From positions 38,161,077 to 38,225,076 of the forward strand of contig NC_060233.1 of assembly GCF_021155775.2 (NCBI RefSeq): a stretch of 64,000 nt of DNA, read 5' to 3'. This document shows positions 54,401 to 64,000 of the stretch, in pieces; positions within the stretch are counted from its first letter, which is position 1, and the number at the start of each line of letters is the position of its first letter. The DNA is from Neodiprion pinetum. Taxonomy: Eukaryota; Arthropoda; Insecta; Hymenoptera; Diprionidae. Position numbers and translations under genes: made by a program. The notes beneath the pieces were generated by a model, which saw only the letters and a program-made list of their open reading frames with translations, had not been told where the DNA came from and ran no database searches.

Positions 54401-56513
54401 AATGCAAAGGATCTATCGCAGAGAATTTCCATGCATATTTTCACTGCCGTGTTATAAAGTCTCAATTCGAGTTCATTGCTGGTATAAAATACTTTACCGA
54501 ATGATCCGCAGAGAATTTCTCGAGCAATAATTTTTCAAGTAATAATTTCGGCCAGATTATGTCCAAAGTTCGACAACAGATACCGAAACTCATATAACGC
54601 AACGTCTTGGACGGTGAAGTTTCACACCTGCAGGAAAAGGGATTTTCTCTGGGTCCGATCAGCGCCCGCCGCGTGCTCAAAATCGCAAACAGCGACGACA
54701 AGGCAGCTATTGAATCCTGGCCGACGTACGGCTGGCGCTGAAAAACCTGACCAACGTCGAACGGGGTAACCCACAACCACGAGGGCGAGGGTAACGACCC
54801 CCAAGAGGGATCGATGTATCTCCGCCCGGCACCACCTGGCTGCACCAGACCGCGGGTGCCCGGCCTATCGCTGGATGGATTCTCACGTGCTTGTTCCACT
54901 TTCGGGTTTCATATTTTGCCGCCCGGTTCGGAAAATTACCGTCTGAATTCTGACGTCCGTATTTCTTTGACACATGATTTATAGACCTACAGCTGCGATG
55001 TCAAACCCCGAGCCCTGTAATATCGTTTCGGTTATGCGTGGTTAATTTCTATATATAGACAATGGGAGTTATAAAATGACTGTTATTTTCTTTAACGAGG
55101 TATCCAGCGACCGTATCTATTCAGTGGAAAATGGAAATCATTTCTGTGGGTTTAAACAAAGATTTCTCGATCCCCGAGGAATAACCCATGCAGAAGTTGC
55201 CCATCTGCGCCCCGTTATATTGACCTGTTTAGTTTATCGACAGGTTATTGTCTTAGGGATGCCGGAATTAAACCCTAACCCGACTCTGATCAGACCCTTG
55301 CCGAATAAGCTTGGAATGTGATGGACTTGATGTAACTATATAGGAACTCAACTGTAACCCGGTTATCCTAGCTCAATTTGATTGACGTGAAAAATTTAAC
55401 GATGTATCTCTAGGTTTTCCGGAATAAAAATTATGATTAATCCGCAACGTATTACATTTAGACTTCTCACGTTGGCTAACAGACTCACTGCTCCGTGGAT
55501 ATTATAGATAAATAAAAAGTGACAATAATTGAGTGCCATTTAATCTCGAGTTGTAGTAAAACGTGACGATGCAGAAATTTTGAATCTTTTAAAAAGTCAA
55601 GTGTACCTTGGAGCAGATTGAATATTACCAAGGTATTATAAATTCCAGAAACAATGCGTATTTTTGTAATATTTACAAGTGGTTAAAACTTCTCTGTGTG
55701 CTACGTGTATATTATTATAATGAGCTGATTTTCTTTGCCGAAAATTATCATTTGCGCAAATAGTTGCGAATGAATATGGCTGAAATACTTCAAAATTCGG
55801 ATAAAGGTATTTTGAAGCCATATTAAAAATATCGCATTTTCAATGCGATTCTCGGGCTTACACGCTGAAGGTGCGATATGATTGAGTGAAAATTGATCAG
55901 GTGATATCGATTGCATTTTATTTTAAACGAGTTTATCAGGCACCCATACCTCCATGTATGGTAATGTACGCACAACACGCACATGGTTAGTTTTGTTACG
56001 CAACACCTGTAATGTGTATCAAATTCTACACTTTGCGCCACGGGGCGGCTTGTGACGCGCTAGTCATTTTTTATTTCACGTTGTATCGCGATGGTGCATG
56101 GATTGTATTTTGAAAAAAGTTTTTTCAGATCGAGTTAACCCAAGCAATTTGACTACAGTTGATTTGTTCAAAGGAAATTCGACAATTTACAATCGAAAAT
56201 ATTGTCCCGTGAAATTCCTTCAATTTATTTAGATGTGCTGAATTCTTAAAACAAACGGTTCAGTAGCGTTAATGTCAAGCTTGATTACTTTCTTTATACC
56301 AATTATACCGCATGCGTTGCCTGAAGATTGGTTAATACAGCCAGATGTGGTTATTCTTTTGAAGCAAGCAAGAGGGTACGACGGATCCGGGGGTTATGAA
56401 GTGCCCTACTATTACCGACTCGTTCGTGGTGCTAGCAATGTTAATCAAATCGGTAATGGTAGGAAACTTTTGTACCGAAGCTCCGCTTCATAGCGAGCTT
56501 GAAACTGTCCCAT
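51494..56513. other. Non-coding DNA with GC-rich patches
   Basis: No exon recognised. GC-rich patches lie at about 52430-53200 and 54610-54900. The first includes imperfect CGTGT/GTCGT pentamers at 52801-52829 and GGA-rich purine repeats near 53175-53205. Open frames inside these patches on both strands lack motifs and overlap in several frames, as expected for GC-rich sequence. Candidate non-coding exons or promoters cannot be excluded. Confidence 0.45.
52801..52829. repeat. Imperfect pentamer repeat (GTCGT)n
   Basis: Four to five imperfect copies of a CGTGT/GTCGT pentamer in a GC-rich patch. Confidence 0.7.
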
Positions 56514-57006
56514 TTAGCTGACTATTTAGCCTATTTAGTAATCTTTAGTCAACGACACATGCAAGCCCTGGATGAAGAGAAACCTGAGAGAGCCTATGCT
56601 CGTGTTTGTTGTGTCCCCAATTTCGTAGCGCTCTCTAGTATGGAATAGGTTTTTAGAACTAATTTTCGACGTAACTGGATGGTAAGAGCCGTTCGATTAC
56701 CGACTCGTACTCTGTCGTACTTATTCGTCACGCTAGCGGTGGATAATACAGAGCACGCTTACCATAACGAAATGCCGGTGTAGTGGTTAAAATAAAACAA
56801 ATCACACACATCAACTGTTGTTGTGTTGTGGCACGAATAAAGAAATAAACAAACTTTGTTGCTCAACATTCACTGCAAAACATTGTTTAACTTCTATATG
56901 TGCATCTCTACTCAAGGCGGAATCTGATTTTACTCAACGAATAAACTAATCGCACCAGTGTCGTTGACTGAAGACATACCTATATAGGTGGTTAACCCTG
57001 AGCTAA
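56514..57006. mobile_element. Segment bounded by imperfect 45-bp inverted repeats; possible degraded mobile element
   Basis: The left arm (56514-56558) and right arm (56958-57006) are inverted relatives. The inner 16 nt CTTTAGTCAACGACAC pairs with GTGTCGTTGACTGAAG with one mismatch. Further out, CCTATTTAGTA faces TACCTATATAGG and TTAGCT faces AGCTAA. The interior has AATAAA motifs near 56838 and no transposase. It may be a decayed TIR element; a solo LTR is less likely because the ends do not read TG...CA. No clear target duplication. Confidence 0.45.
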
Positions 57007-58238
57007 TCTTTCTTCTGGCTGTGGATCCAGTGGTAATTCAATTGCTTTGCACTAATCGACCCATCTTACAAGATCCCAATGTTAAATTGAGTCGGGATAA
57101 CAGAATTCTGTAATTTCCCCCTGCCCTTCAGCTCTCCTCTAACCTTCGTTTTGCCGGCGGGATATGGATATTCAGTTAACAGAAAATCAATCCGAAAGCG
57201 GTAATCAAAGTCTACTTGCGGGCTACGGTCGGTTTGATATCCAATTATTTCAATACGCTACTTTCTTAGCGGTTCAATTGATTTGATATCCAAATTCAAT
57301 ACCCTGCACCCAGCATGTCGTCTCGAAGAATGATCAGTTTCAAAGGGAATTTTCCAAAATGTCATTTCAGCGGAATTCAAACAAGTTTGTGAATGGAAAA
57401 AATGGAATACATACCATGCGTTTTCGTGGATGTGCATCAGGGGACTCCTATTTATAGGCAATTCAAGGTACAAGACGACTCTGGTCATTTTCAAGTTTCG
57501 AATCAGCCGCGTGCTAAGAAGCATGAAAAATTGCTGATCAGGGAAATATTTCACCCCAAAAAAAGATACTCTGCCAAGCCGCCAGAAGTGAGATAATTCT
57601 CCGATCAGTAATTTTACACATTTCCATTCAATTTTAGCAGGATTTATGAAGGCTTTACTGACGATTCCGGAATCATGGCAGAAATCGCTTCGGATGTTAA
57701 TAAAAAAACTTTCGATGGCAATACGAAAGATTTGATTTGCTGGAACAGACAAAAGATTTGATTAGCTGTAATCGACACAAGGTTTGGTTAGCTGAAACAG
57801 ATGGAAGATTTGATTAGCTAAAACAGACAAAGTTAGGAATAGCACAATTGTGTGCACCGACAATGTCGAGTCGAACACCAAGGTTCACGAAAACAGTTTT
57901 CTACTCTATCATTTCTATGATTGAAGAAAAAGTCATACATTTTTGGAATCAAAATCTATTTTCTACCTAGAATTATTAAAATAAATATTTTGTTCGAGTG
58001 AAGACTCAATATTTGTCGGTAATCTCGAATAAAAAAAATATCCCGTTGCCCTGAAACAAAAGACAAGACAATCAGTAAAAAAATACTTTTGTACAGCTCA
58101 TTGTCATATATGTTTTATAAGTACTTACGACAAGATTCTTCAATATCACTATACACTCCGCGATTTATATCCTCGTCAATCGTTCGCTGACTTGCAAATG
58201 CCACGCTTTCTCTCAGAAGCAAAAGGTATCAAGTCAAC
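57007..58238. other. Non-coding DNA with local direct repeats
   Basis: TTTGATATCCAA occurs at 57233 and again near 57281. The 26-bp tandem repeat is listed separately. A 164-residue minus-strand open frame (57258-57752) and a 67-residue plus-strand frame (57393-57596) overlap on opposite strands; neither resembles a known family and I do not call them genes. Confidence 0.45.
57728..57831. repeat. Four-copy 26-bp tandem repeat
   Basis: Units start at 57728, 57754, 57780 and 57806. All are variants of AGATTTGATTAGCTGAAACA followed by GACAAA. Copies 1, 2 and 4 are close and copy 3 has AGGTTTGGTTAG. The period of 26 is not a multiple of three. Confidence 0.92.
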
Positions 58239-58595
58239 GCGCAAAAGGTGCGGTCAATTTAGACTCGAAAATTCAGTTAGTAAAAAAATTGATTGGAAAG
58301 CTGAAGGCTTAAAACATGGAGAGTGCTTGACATTTTCATATACCGTTTGCGAAATCGCTAAGCAAGAAACGCGATCGATCGATTCGGATTTTGAGGGTGG
58401 CGACAACTTTGATAAAATATAATTTCTCGACTTTTCCCGACCAAATATTCAGAATTCTCTGACTTTTGCCGATGGATAAAATTCCCCGACTATTCCCGGT
58501 TTTTCCGGTCTGTCGCCATCCTGTTTATCAATCGTCGCGCAAAAGGCGCGTCCGATTCCTGTGATTAATCTACGCGCAAAAAGGCACGACCAATT
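58239..58595 (+). repeat. Three dispersed direct copies of a CGCGCAAAAGG motif
   Basis: A motif of about 20 nt, CGCGCAAAAGGTGCGGTCAA, recurs as variants at 58239, 58537 and 58574, the last as CGCGCAAAAAGGCACGACCA. The first and second copies flank the 131-bp TIR element. They may be remnants of a short tandem array split by that insertion. Confidence 0.7.
58393..58523. mobile_element. 131-bp TIR element with hAT-like GAGGGTGGCGACA ends
   Basis: The left end GAGGGTGGCGACA faces TGTCGCCATCCTG on the right (two mismatches in 13). The interior is made of repeated phrases of the form CTCGACTTTTCCCGACC, CTCTGACTTTTGCC and CCCCGACTATTCCCGG. CAGGGTGGC-type ends with TTCCCTGACTTTTCCCTGAC interiors are, to my recollection, common in invertebrate short repeats and are usually linked to hAT elements. 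The 8-bp flanks do not match, so the target duplication is unconfirmed. No coding capacity. Confidence 0.55.
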
Positions 58596-59800
58596 AACTT
58601 GTCAAAAAACCTTACATATCTAGGACTTGTAAAATTCTGTAGAAACCCAATCCGCATCTGCGTCTGTTTGAATCCGACACATTGCGATGCGAATTGTTGT
58701 TCTGAGATGCGAGTCAAGTCCGGGCGGGAGGTTGGAGGACATGCATTATTGTGTGGCGTGACGGTCGGTGGTCCTCTTCGACGCGAAGTCTTCGGGCTCA
58801 GCATCTCTCCCCATCCAACGTACCACGGAACGCGATAGATGGTTCAGAGATGCGTTTTGCCCATTCAGACGATCACAGAAATCAGTTGAATGAAATAATT
58901 ACCGATAATGACCAAATAATCGAATTGAATAACAACTGCAAGATGATAGCAGAGCGACAAGAAATGGGAAATTGAACCACGTTGGAATTTAAAAGCTCAG
59001 TAATAGTTCGAAGACTCTTATACTCGAGTATTTTACGTGTTTCTGAAAAAAAATCACTGTGATCATTTGACGCTGTGGGTTACAAAAGTTAGTAACATCG
59101 CGGCACATCGCGACCTTCCTACCCTCGCCTGATTACCAACGGAACAACCCAACGGAAATCGTGAAAAGAGATTCACACGCACATCTGCATCAAACTCACG
59201 ACGGATCCCACAACGACCACCTACCTACCCGATTACCTATATTCGCTCTAAACGATTATCCAATCTTTCCAACACACATCATTCTTCCTCATTTGCGCCG
59301 TGGTCACTGTGACTTACTTTTTCATTGGTTACCTGTGGGGAGCAAAATGTTTTTGTACCATAGTCAGCGAAAATAGTATTTTATTAACCGCTTGCTGACT
59401 ATCGGTACATCAACCTTTTGTAAGGTGGATTAAAAACATCCTGTATGCTAATCAGCATTTTTCTAAGCGAGCTAAGCCTGTTGTTATTCGATAGCTGCTG
59501 AGTACTAAGAAATCGAAAATGATTCAAGATATATCATGCAATTTAATTAGGTTACATTCTGCCAGACTTTGAATTGCTATCGATTAAACAATTGTTGGAA
59601 TATGTTTAAACCTCAGGTATATCCACCACTTAAACGACATCATGAGAAAATTCAAACATAGGTAGGTAATTATATCGGTACAAGCTAAACACAGTTGGTT
59701 TTCGCGAATGCTGAGTAAGTGATGGTGACCTGTCGCGATGCTCATTCCACTTTTAGCAACGTGCAAAATTTCTAACTTTAAATGACTATGGTAAAATAAT
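58596..59800. other. Non-coding DNA; left part may hold the 3' UTR of the minus-strand gene
   Basis: If the small gene at 59801-61867 is real, its terminal exon starts at 59804 and runs leftwards. AATAAA reads on the minus strand at about 59380-59385, which would give a 3' UTR of roughly 430 nt. No other feature recognised. Confidence 0.3.
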
Positions 59801-61867
59801 TCAACTGCAACATAAATAGAAACCGATCTAACTTAAGTCAAGCACCGTTGCAATCATGAATGAGCCTATCCATGAAGCTAAGATATCGAAGATTTGTGTA
59901 ACAATTGTTACCGCCACGCCACGTTATGGAGGAGTCCCAGGGAAATACACCAGTAACCCAAACGCATGCAAACTCACCAACGTTGCTGAGTAATGGAGAA
60001 GTTACTCGGATGTCTCTGCTTGGCTCTGAAAAAGCGAAAAAGAAAGCTCAAATTTAGCAAACTGGATTTTCAGTTCTCAGATGAATTATTACTGTTGTCT
60101 ACTTCCATATTCTTTCACCACAAGTTACGCAATGACAAAAATTAGGTATCAAATGTACCACACATTGAATTATTGAGCAATGATTAAAATAAGTTTTCTT
60201 ACCTCCTTCGGGCTGCTCCACACTTTACATGTATAGCATGATGTTGCCGTAGCATCTCAGTTTGTATGGTGGTGACACACTTTTCATACTACAATAAGAA
60301 TGTAAATAAATATTACTCGCACAATGTAATTGGATCAGATTTAATGTCACTACAGACCATTTGCGCTAAAATAAGTTATTTGCACGATATTTCAGTGGTT
60401 TCTGATTGATTTATAAATGAAGTGCTGAAATTAATACCAGAGGAGTAATAAAATATGCACAGATATTGAATAAATACGTAATAAAATTAATGAGCAGCTA
60501 CCATCTAAAATCATTTCCAATCAAAAGGGACATGATAATTAAAATTCATGTTGAATTTACCTTTTAGTTTTATTCACTGCATGGCGGGTGGTTTAATTTT
60601 CAGTTTGTTGTCAGAGATCGATTGATTGGGTTACGTCATTCAGATCATCGCTAAATGTGGTTGATAGTGCTGCAATACGTTGTATCCCTGTTAACAGGTA
60701 CAAAATAACATTTTATAAGTACTTGTTTTGCATAATTAATATACAAGACGTTGAAAAATTACTGTTGTTTTTTAAATATAATGAAGGACTCAAAACGAAT
60801 CAATTTCAACTAATTGATAATGTTCTCAGATTGAAAGTCGTCCAAAGGCATAATCAAGAATAATCTTAAATGTGTACCTGTTTTCTAGTCTTTCATAAAA
60901 TTGCGACCTGCGAAACTTCTGCATTTTGTTTTCCAACATATATTACTGGAGTCACTTAATGCGGATACTCATTAACCTCGATCATTCTTGCAGTAGTTCA
61001 ATTCTGTAATCAGGTAAAAGAACAACATTTTGTTAATATTTGATCTATTTCAACAGCCGTATACTCAATTTTCAAACATATGCAATTTTGGTTTATAAGT
61101 ATTGTATTATATGCCAAGCTTTGGAAAATCTTATTGGTTACATTAATAAATGAGAAATGATTAGGATTGTTTTATCTTTTATATCTATTCAGTGACGTCT
61201 ACCAAGATTTATAGAGAGGGCCATTCAATTCAGGTAATATCTGATGCCAATCAACGTTGTTGCAGTTTCTTTCTGCAATCAGGTGAGCTAACAAAATATG
61301 CATACATGATAGGTATGAGGAATCATTAACAGTTGACGATCTGGATTCACTCGAAATTTCGAAACGATTAATAACGCCGTGTTGCATTAACTTTTGTTAA
61401 AATGTAATAAAGGATTACCAAATCGAGAAACTTTCTTGTGCAATCGCTTACAGCTTGTTGTCACGTAAGAAACAACGCCAAAATCAACCACGTAATAATA
61501 TTATCATTTCCCAAACGCGTGTCCACGTGAGAGACGCAACTCGCACGAAGGTCACCTTCCGCGAGGCCCGTTTTTCCAGAATGTTAGAAAGAAAACTGAA
61601 GTCTAAAAATTTGCAGCGTAATAATTACACTCGATTCCAAGTCCATTCGAACTTTTCGTGTTGTATTTGGCTGCTTAAACAGACTCATCGTCAGTTAAAC
61701 TTGCTAACAATGCAACTACGTACTTAACGAAAGTCAGCCGCACAAACAATAACAAACGACACCCGACACAGCGAGTCGAGAATCGAAATCGCTAAAAGCT
61801 GAAGTTGCACCAAAGAATGAAAATTTTATACACGAAACTCACCTTCGATGTCCCCGGCTGTTTTCAT
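59801..61867 (-). CDS. Candidate small multi-exon gene of unknown function
   Basis: I do not recognise the product (about 70 residues; Cys, His and basic residues in the second half). Proposed minus-strand exons: 61843-61867 (ATG then 25 nt, strong donor GAAG|GTGAGT); 60635-60687 (53 nt, weak donor GAC|GTAACC); 60203-60288 (86 nt, acceptor TTATTGTAG, donor GGAG|GTAAGAAA); 59978-60025 (48 nt, acceptor CTTTTTCAG, donor TTG|GTGAGTTT); and 59804 onward, where the stop TGA falls at once (59801-59803). Phases 1, 0, 2 and 2 agree at every junction and the frame stays open. The 86-nt exon is open in one frame only, the one required, and encodes the stretch VTTIQTEMLRQHHAIHVKC. The 177- and 173-nt introns are typical of insects. 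The second exon is the weakest: a 27-nt microexon at 60977-61003 could also be inserted in phase. Alternatively it is a spliced non-coding RNA. Confidence 0.45.
60672..61290. repeat. Recurrent splice-like motif, about 270-310 bp apart
   Basis: Three related short segments occur near 60672-60700, 60987-61017 and 61258-61288. Each has TGCAG or TGCAA, 10-20 nt, then TCAGGT or ACAGGT. On the plus strand they resemble microexons (TTGCAG|...|CAGGTRA). On the minus strand the same bases give acceptor-like CTGATTGCAG ends, one of which is used in the proposed gene. They may be decayed duplicated exons or coincidental. Confidence 0.35.
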
Positions 61868-61905
61868 TTCAGTAACTCGGTTCTTCTGCGGGCCATACGC
61901 TGCAT
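61864..61905 (-). promoter_or_regulatory. Upstream ORF whose stop overlaps the proposed start codon
   Basis: On the minus strand an ATG at 61905 opens a 13-codon frame (with a second in-frame ATG) that ends in TGA inside the ATGA of the proposed main start at 61867. Overlapping ATGA arrangements can allow reinitiation or repress the main frame. This depends on the gene model being right. Confidence 0.35.
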
Positions 61906-61947
61906 GCCGTTTGTATATTATCCACAGCGAGTTTCACGTGGGAATGC

Positions 61948-61952
61948 ACTGA
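61948..61952 (-). promoter_or_regulatory. Initiator-like TCAGT for the minus-strand small gene
   Basis: TCAGT, the arthropod initiator consensus, reads on the minus strand about 80 nt upstream of the proposed ATG. The +1 A would be at 61950. No TATA box was seen at the expected distance. A pentamer match is weak on its own, but its position fits. Confidence 0.3.
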
Positions 61953-61959
61953 TCGAATA

Positions 61960-64000
61960 ACGTTACACAGCCTTTTTTTTAGCCATAAAATATTAGTGTT
62001 TGGCCATGTCCCAAATAGTCGAAGCCTGCCCATGAGGATTTGAATTCTCGACTTACGGCTTACGTGGCTTCGCTACGGCTGCTCGGAAGCGACTGACTTC
62101 ACGCTACGCTCAGAAGCAATTCTCGACCGGTCGGAAATGCCATGCAAGTTGCGCACCATGCGGTCAAATATTCGAAAAATTGCCCTTGCGCGTGGCATTA
62201 GGCGTCGAATGGGATTTTCTGGCAACTTTTAGCCGAATAAAATACGTTGATCGAAGATATATTCAGACATTCCTGGGGGTCCAATTAGTGTAAAGAGATT
62301 CCCGGAAAATGATTTGAAGCGAAAGGTTTCAGAGTTCTGCAAATCGGAAACAAAAAAAGGCCGGTTAACCCCATTGGACTTTTTCAGTTGAAATTTGGCC
62401 GCTTTTGAAAAATACTTAGATCAATTCTTTGATGCACTATATCGAAGTAATTTTGGGAGAGGAATCGATTACGCGCAGTCCTAATTAAATACACCATCAG
62501 CTACTGCGTCTCGTTTCCTTTGTCCATCTCTTCACACTCCCAATTAACAATCTCAGATTTTTAAATCTTCGAATAAAAATGTTATTGAGATGCACTAACA
62601 TAACTACGTGATTTTCGACGCGCGACGTTTTGCTGTTGCGTCGTGCCCATTTTCATGAGCGTCTTTCAGCTGCCAACGTCTTACGATTAGCGCTGCCGTG
62701 TCACTGATCTTGTTATACATATAGAGATCAGTGTGCCGTGTCAAGTTGTCGTCGCGTCAATTTGACGTCCGCGAAAATCCGGCCTGACGCTGCACGATCC
62801 TAGGAAACAAAACTCGACCGATAAGATGTTTAAAGAGTCGCCGTAGCAAACAGTGTCAGGCGTAGACTAAATTCTCTGACGACTTTTTGCCGCATAGAAT
62901 TTGCGTAAAAATAGGTGAAAATCAAAAAAAAATCTCAGACCTTCTTTTCACAATGTTTGATCACAGATTCGAAAATCATATAAGTTATCGTTAACATGTC
63001 TGTACATCCCGCTATACCATGTATGTAGATTTGCAGATACTGCTATTTGGATGTGTAGCTTTCATAATAGTCTCTTGCGAATTTTGCATAGCCTGGTGAC
63101 TTTTCGCAATCTCGCCGTGTCGACGACATTTGTTGTTACTAATCCTTACGATCCAGCTACGCGACATTTATGCGTGCAGCTAATGGTGCAGGAAACATGT
63201 TTGTCGGGTTGCCTTTACACGCCGCGTCAGGCGTTAATTTGAATCTCGAAAACCACTCAACTCAGACAACTGCGATCCGAGCGATTATAACTGTGGAACG
63301 GTCGTCAGTTGCATCGTTCAACATTCGAAATTAGTCTAATCAATCGCACATTAAATTTTGTCATTGTCTTTGTTCAATTCTATTCTTAATTGCAGAATAT
63401 TGTTACCCTGTACGCTCTTGTGCTGTGCATTTGAATGATACAAGTTTCAGGTAACCCTTATTTGCATAACATAACTGTTTATTACCCATTTTCTTCTCAT
63501 GGATTATTACACTGGGAACAAAATATCCTTTTAAATCATAATATATAATTTTCTTTCGTATTTATAATACCAGTTATAATATATATTGACCAATGAATTT
63601 TTCATTGATCCCGTGCATGTAGAAATAATTAATTTAGCGTGTAAAATACTATTGTCTATCCCGCAGTACTATTGTAAGGTTGAATACGGTTGTAAAGTTT
63701 AAAATTCGATATGTAGCCAAAAAGACTGTATTTGTCTATTGAGCAAAGTTCATCAAATTTTGCCTGTACCGTTTCTGATTTTACTTACAATTAACCGATA
63801 TTGCCGAATCTCTAATGATCTCACTTTATACTTTGTATATTGTCTACAATTTAATTAAGTATAATATTTTTATATAAATCAATGGTGAGTGAACATTACC
63901 TCCCGTTTAGTATGAAAGTGTATAAATTCGTGTAAAAATCAATAAACGATTAGAAATTTTCACTCTATAAAATAGTACGATTGATTGCATAATATTTAGT
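61960..64000. other. Non-coding DNA
   Basis: No exon recognised on either strand. A 9-bp-stem hairpin (CACTGATCT/AGATCAGTG) lies at 62702-62733. The last 700 bp are strongly AT-rich, with AATAAA motifs near 63940, and could be intronic or 3' flanking sequence of a neighbouring gene outside the window. Confidence 0.45.
62702..62733. repeat. Perfect 9-bp-stem hairpin with flanking direct repeats
   Basis: CACTGATCT (62702-62710) pairs exactly with AGATCAGTG (62725-62733) across a 14-nt loop. TGCCGTGTCA occurs on both sides of the hairpin, so the hairpin may be a short insertion with a 10-bp target duplication. Confidence 0.55.

Noticed and set aside
57258..57752. 164-residue minus-strand open frame, the longest in the window
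   Set aside because: No family motif, overlaps an opposite-strand frame, and lies in non-coding repeat-rich DNA; its length is within chance for this much sequence.
61199..61387. 62-residue minus-strand frame as an extra exon of the small gene
   Set aside because: Its possible donor leaves a phase that creates a stop when joined to either of the next candidate exons.

Overview
The window looks like a piece of an arthropod, most likely insect, nuclear genome. It has very low coding density, GT-AG splice signals, many simple repeats and several short terminal-inverted-repeat (TIR) DNA elements with TA or TTAA target duplications. A hymenopteran source is my guess from overall texture only. There is no prokaryotic gene organisation, CRISPR array or rRNA, and I could not identify a tRNA.

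The one recognisable gene is the start of an ELK-type voltage-gated potassium channel (KCNH3/4/8 group, Drosophila Elk) on the minus strand. Its first coding exon is at 26384-26459. It encodes the 25-residue N-terminal cap that precedes the PAS domain and ends in a clean GT donor. I found no second exon in the remaining 26.4 kb on that side. Positions 1-26383 are therefore read as part of a very long first coding intron, and positions above about 26.6 kb as promoter, 5' UTR intron or intergenic DNA.

Mobile DNA, left to right: a 431-bp CACTGAG-ended element (10220-10650); a 344-bp element with AGGGAAC ends (20506-20849); a TTAA-flanked element (23701-23989); a degenerate relative of the first (36822-37137); a 690-bp near-palindrome flanked by TTAA (38946-39643); 7 bp later a 2.16-kb long palindrome flanked by TA (39651-41810); an 80-bp mariner-like hairpin (51153-51232); an inverted-repeat segment (56514-57006); and a 131-bp element with hAT-like ends (58393-58523). 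The adjacent pair at 38.9-41.8 kb is the most striking structure. If transcribed, it would fold into long double-stranded RNA.

A probable small multi-exon gene of unknown function lies on the minus strand between about 59.4 and 61.95 kb. It has strong splice sites, phase-compatible open exons, an initiator-like TCAGT and an upstream ORF whose stop overlaps the proposed start codon. The rest is AT-rich non-coding sequence with scattered GC-rich patches (35.9-36.4, 52.4-53.2 and 54.6-54.9 kb).
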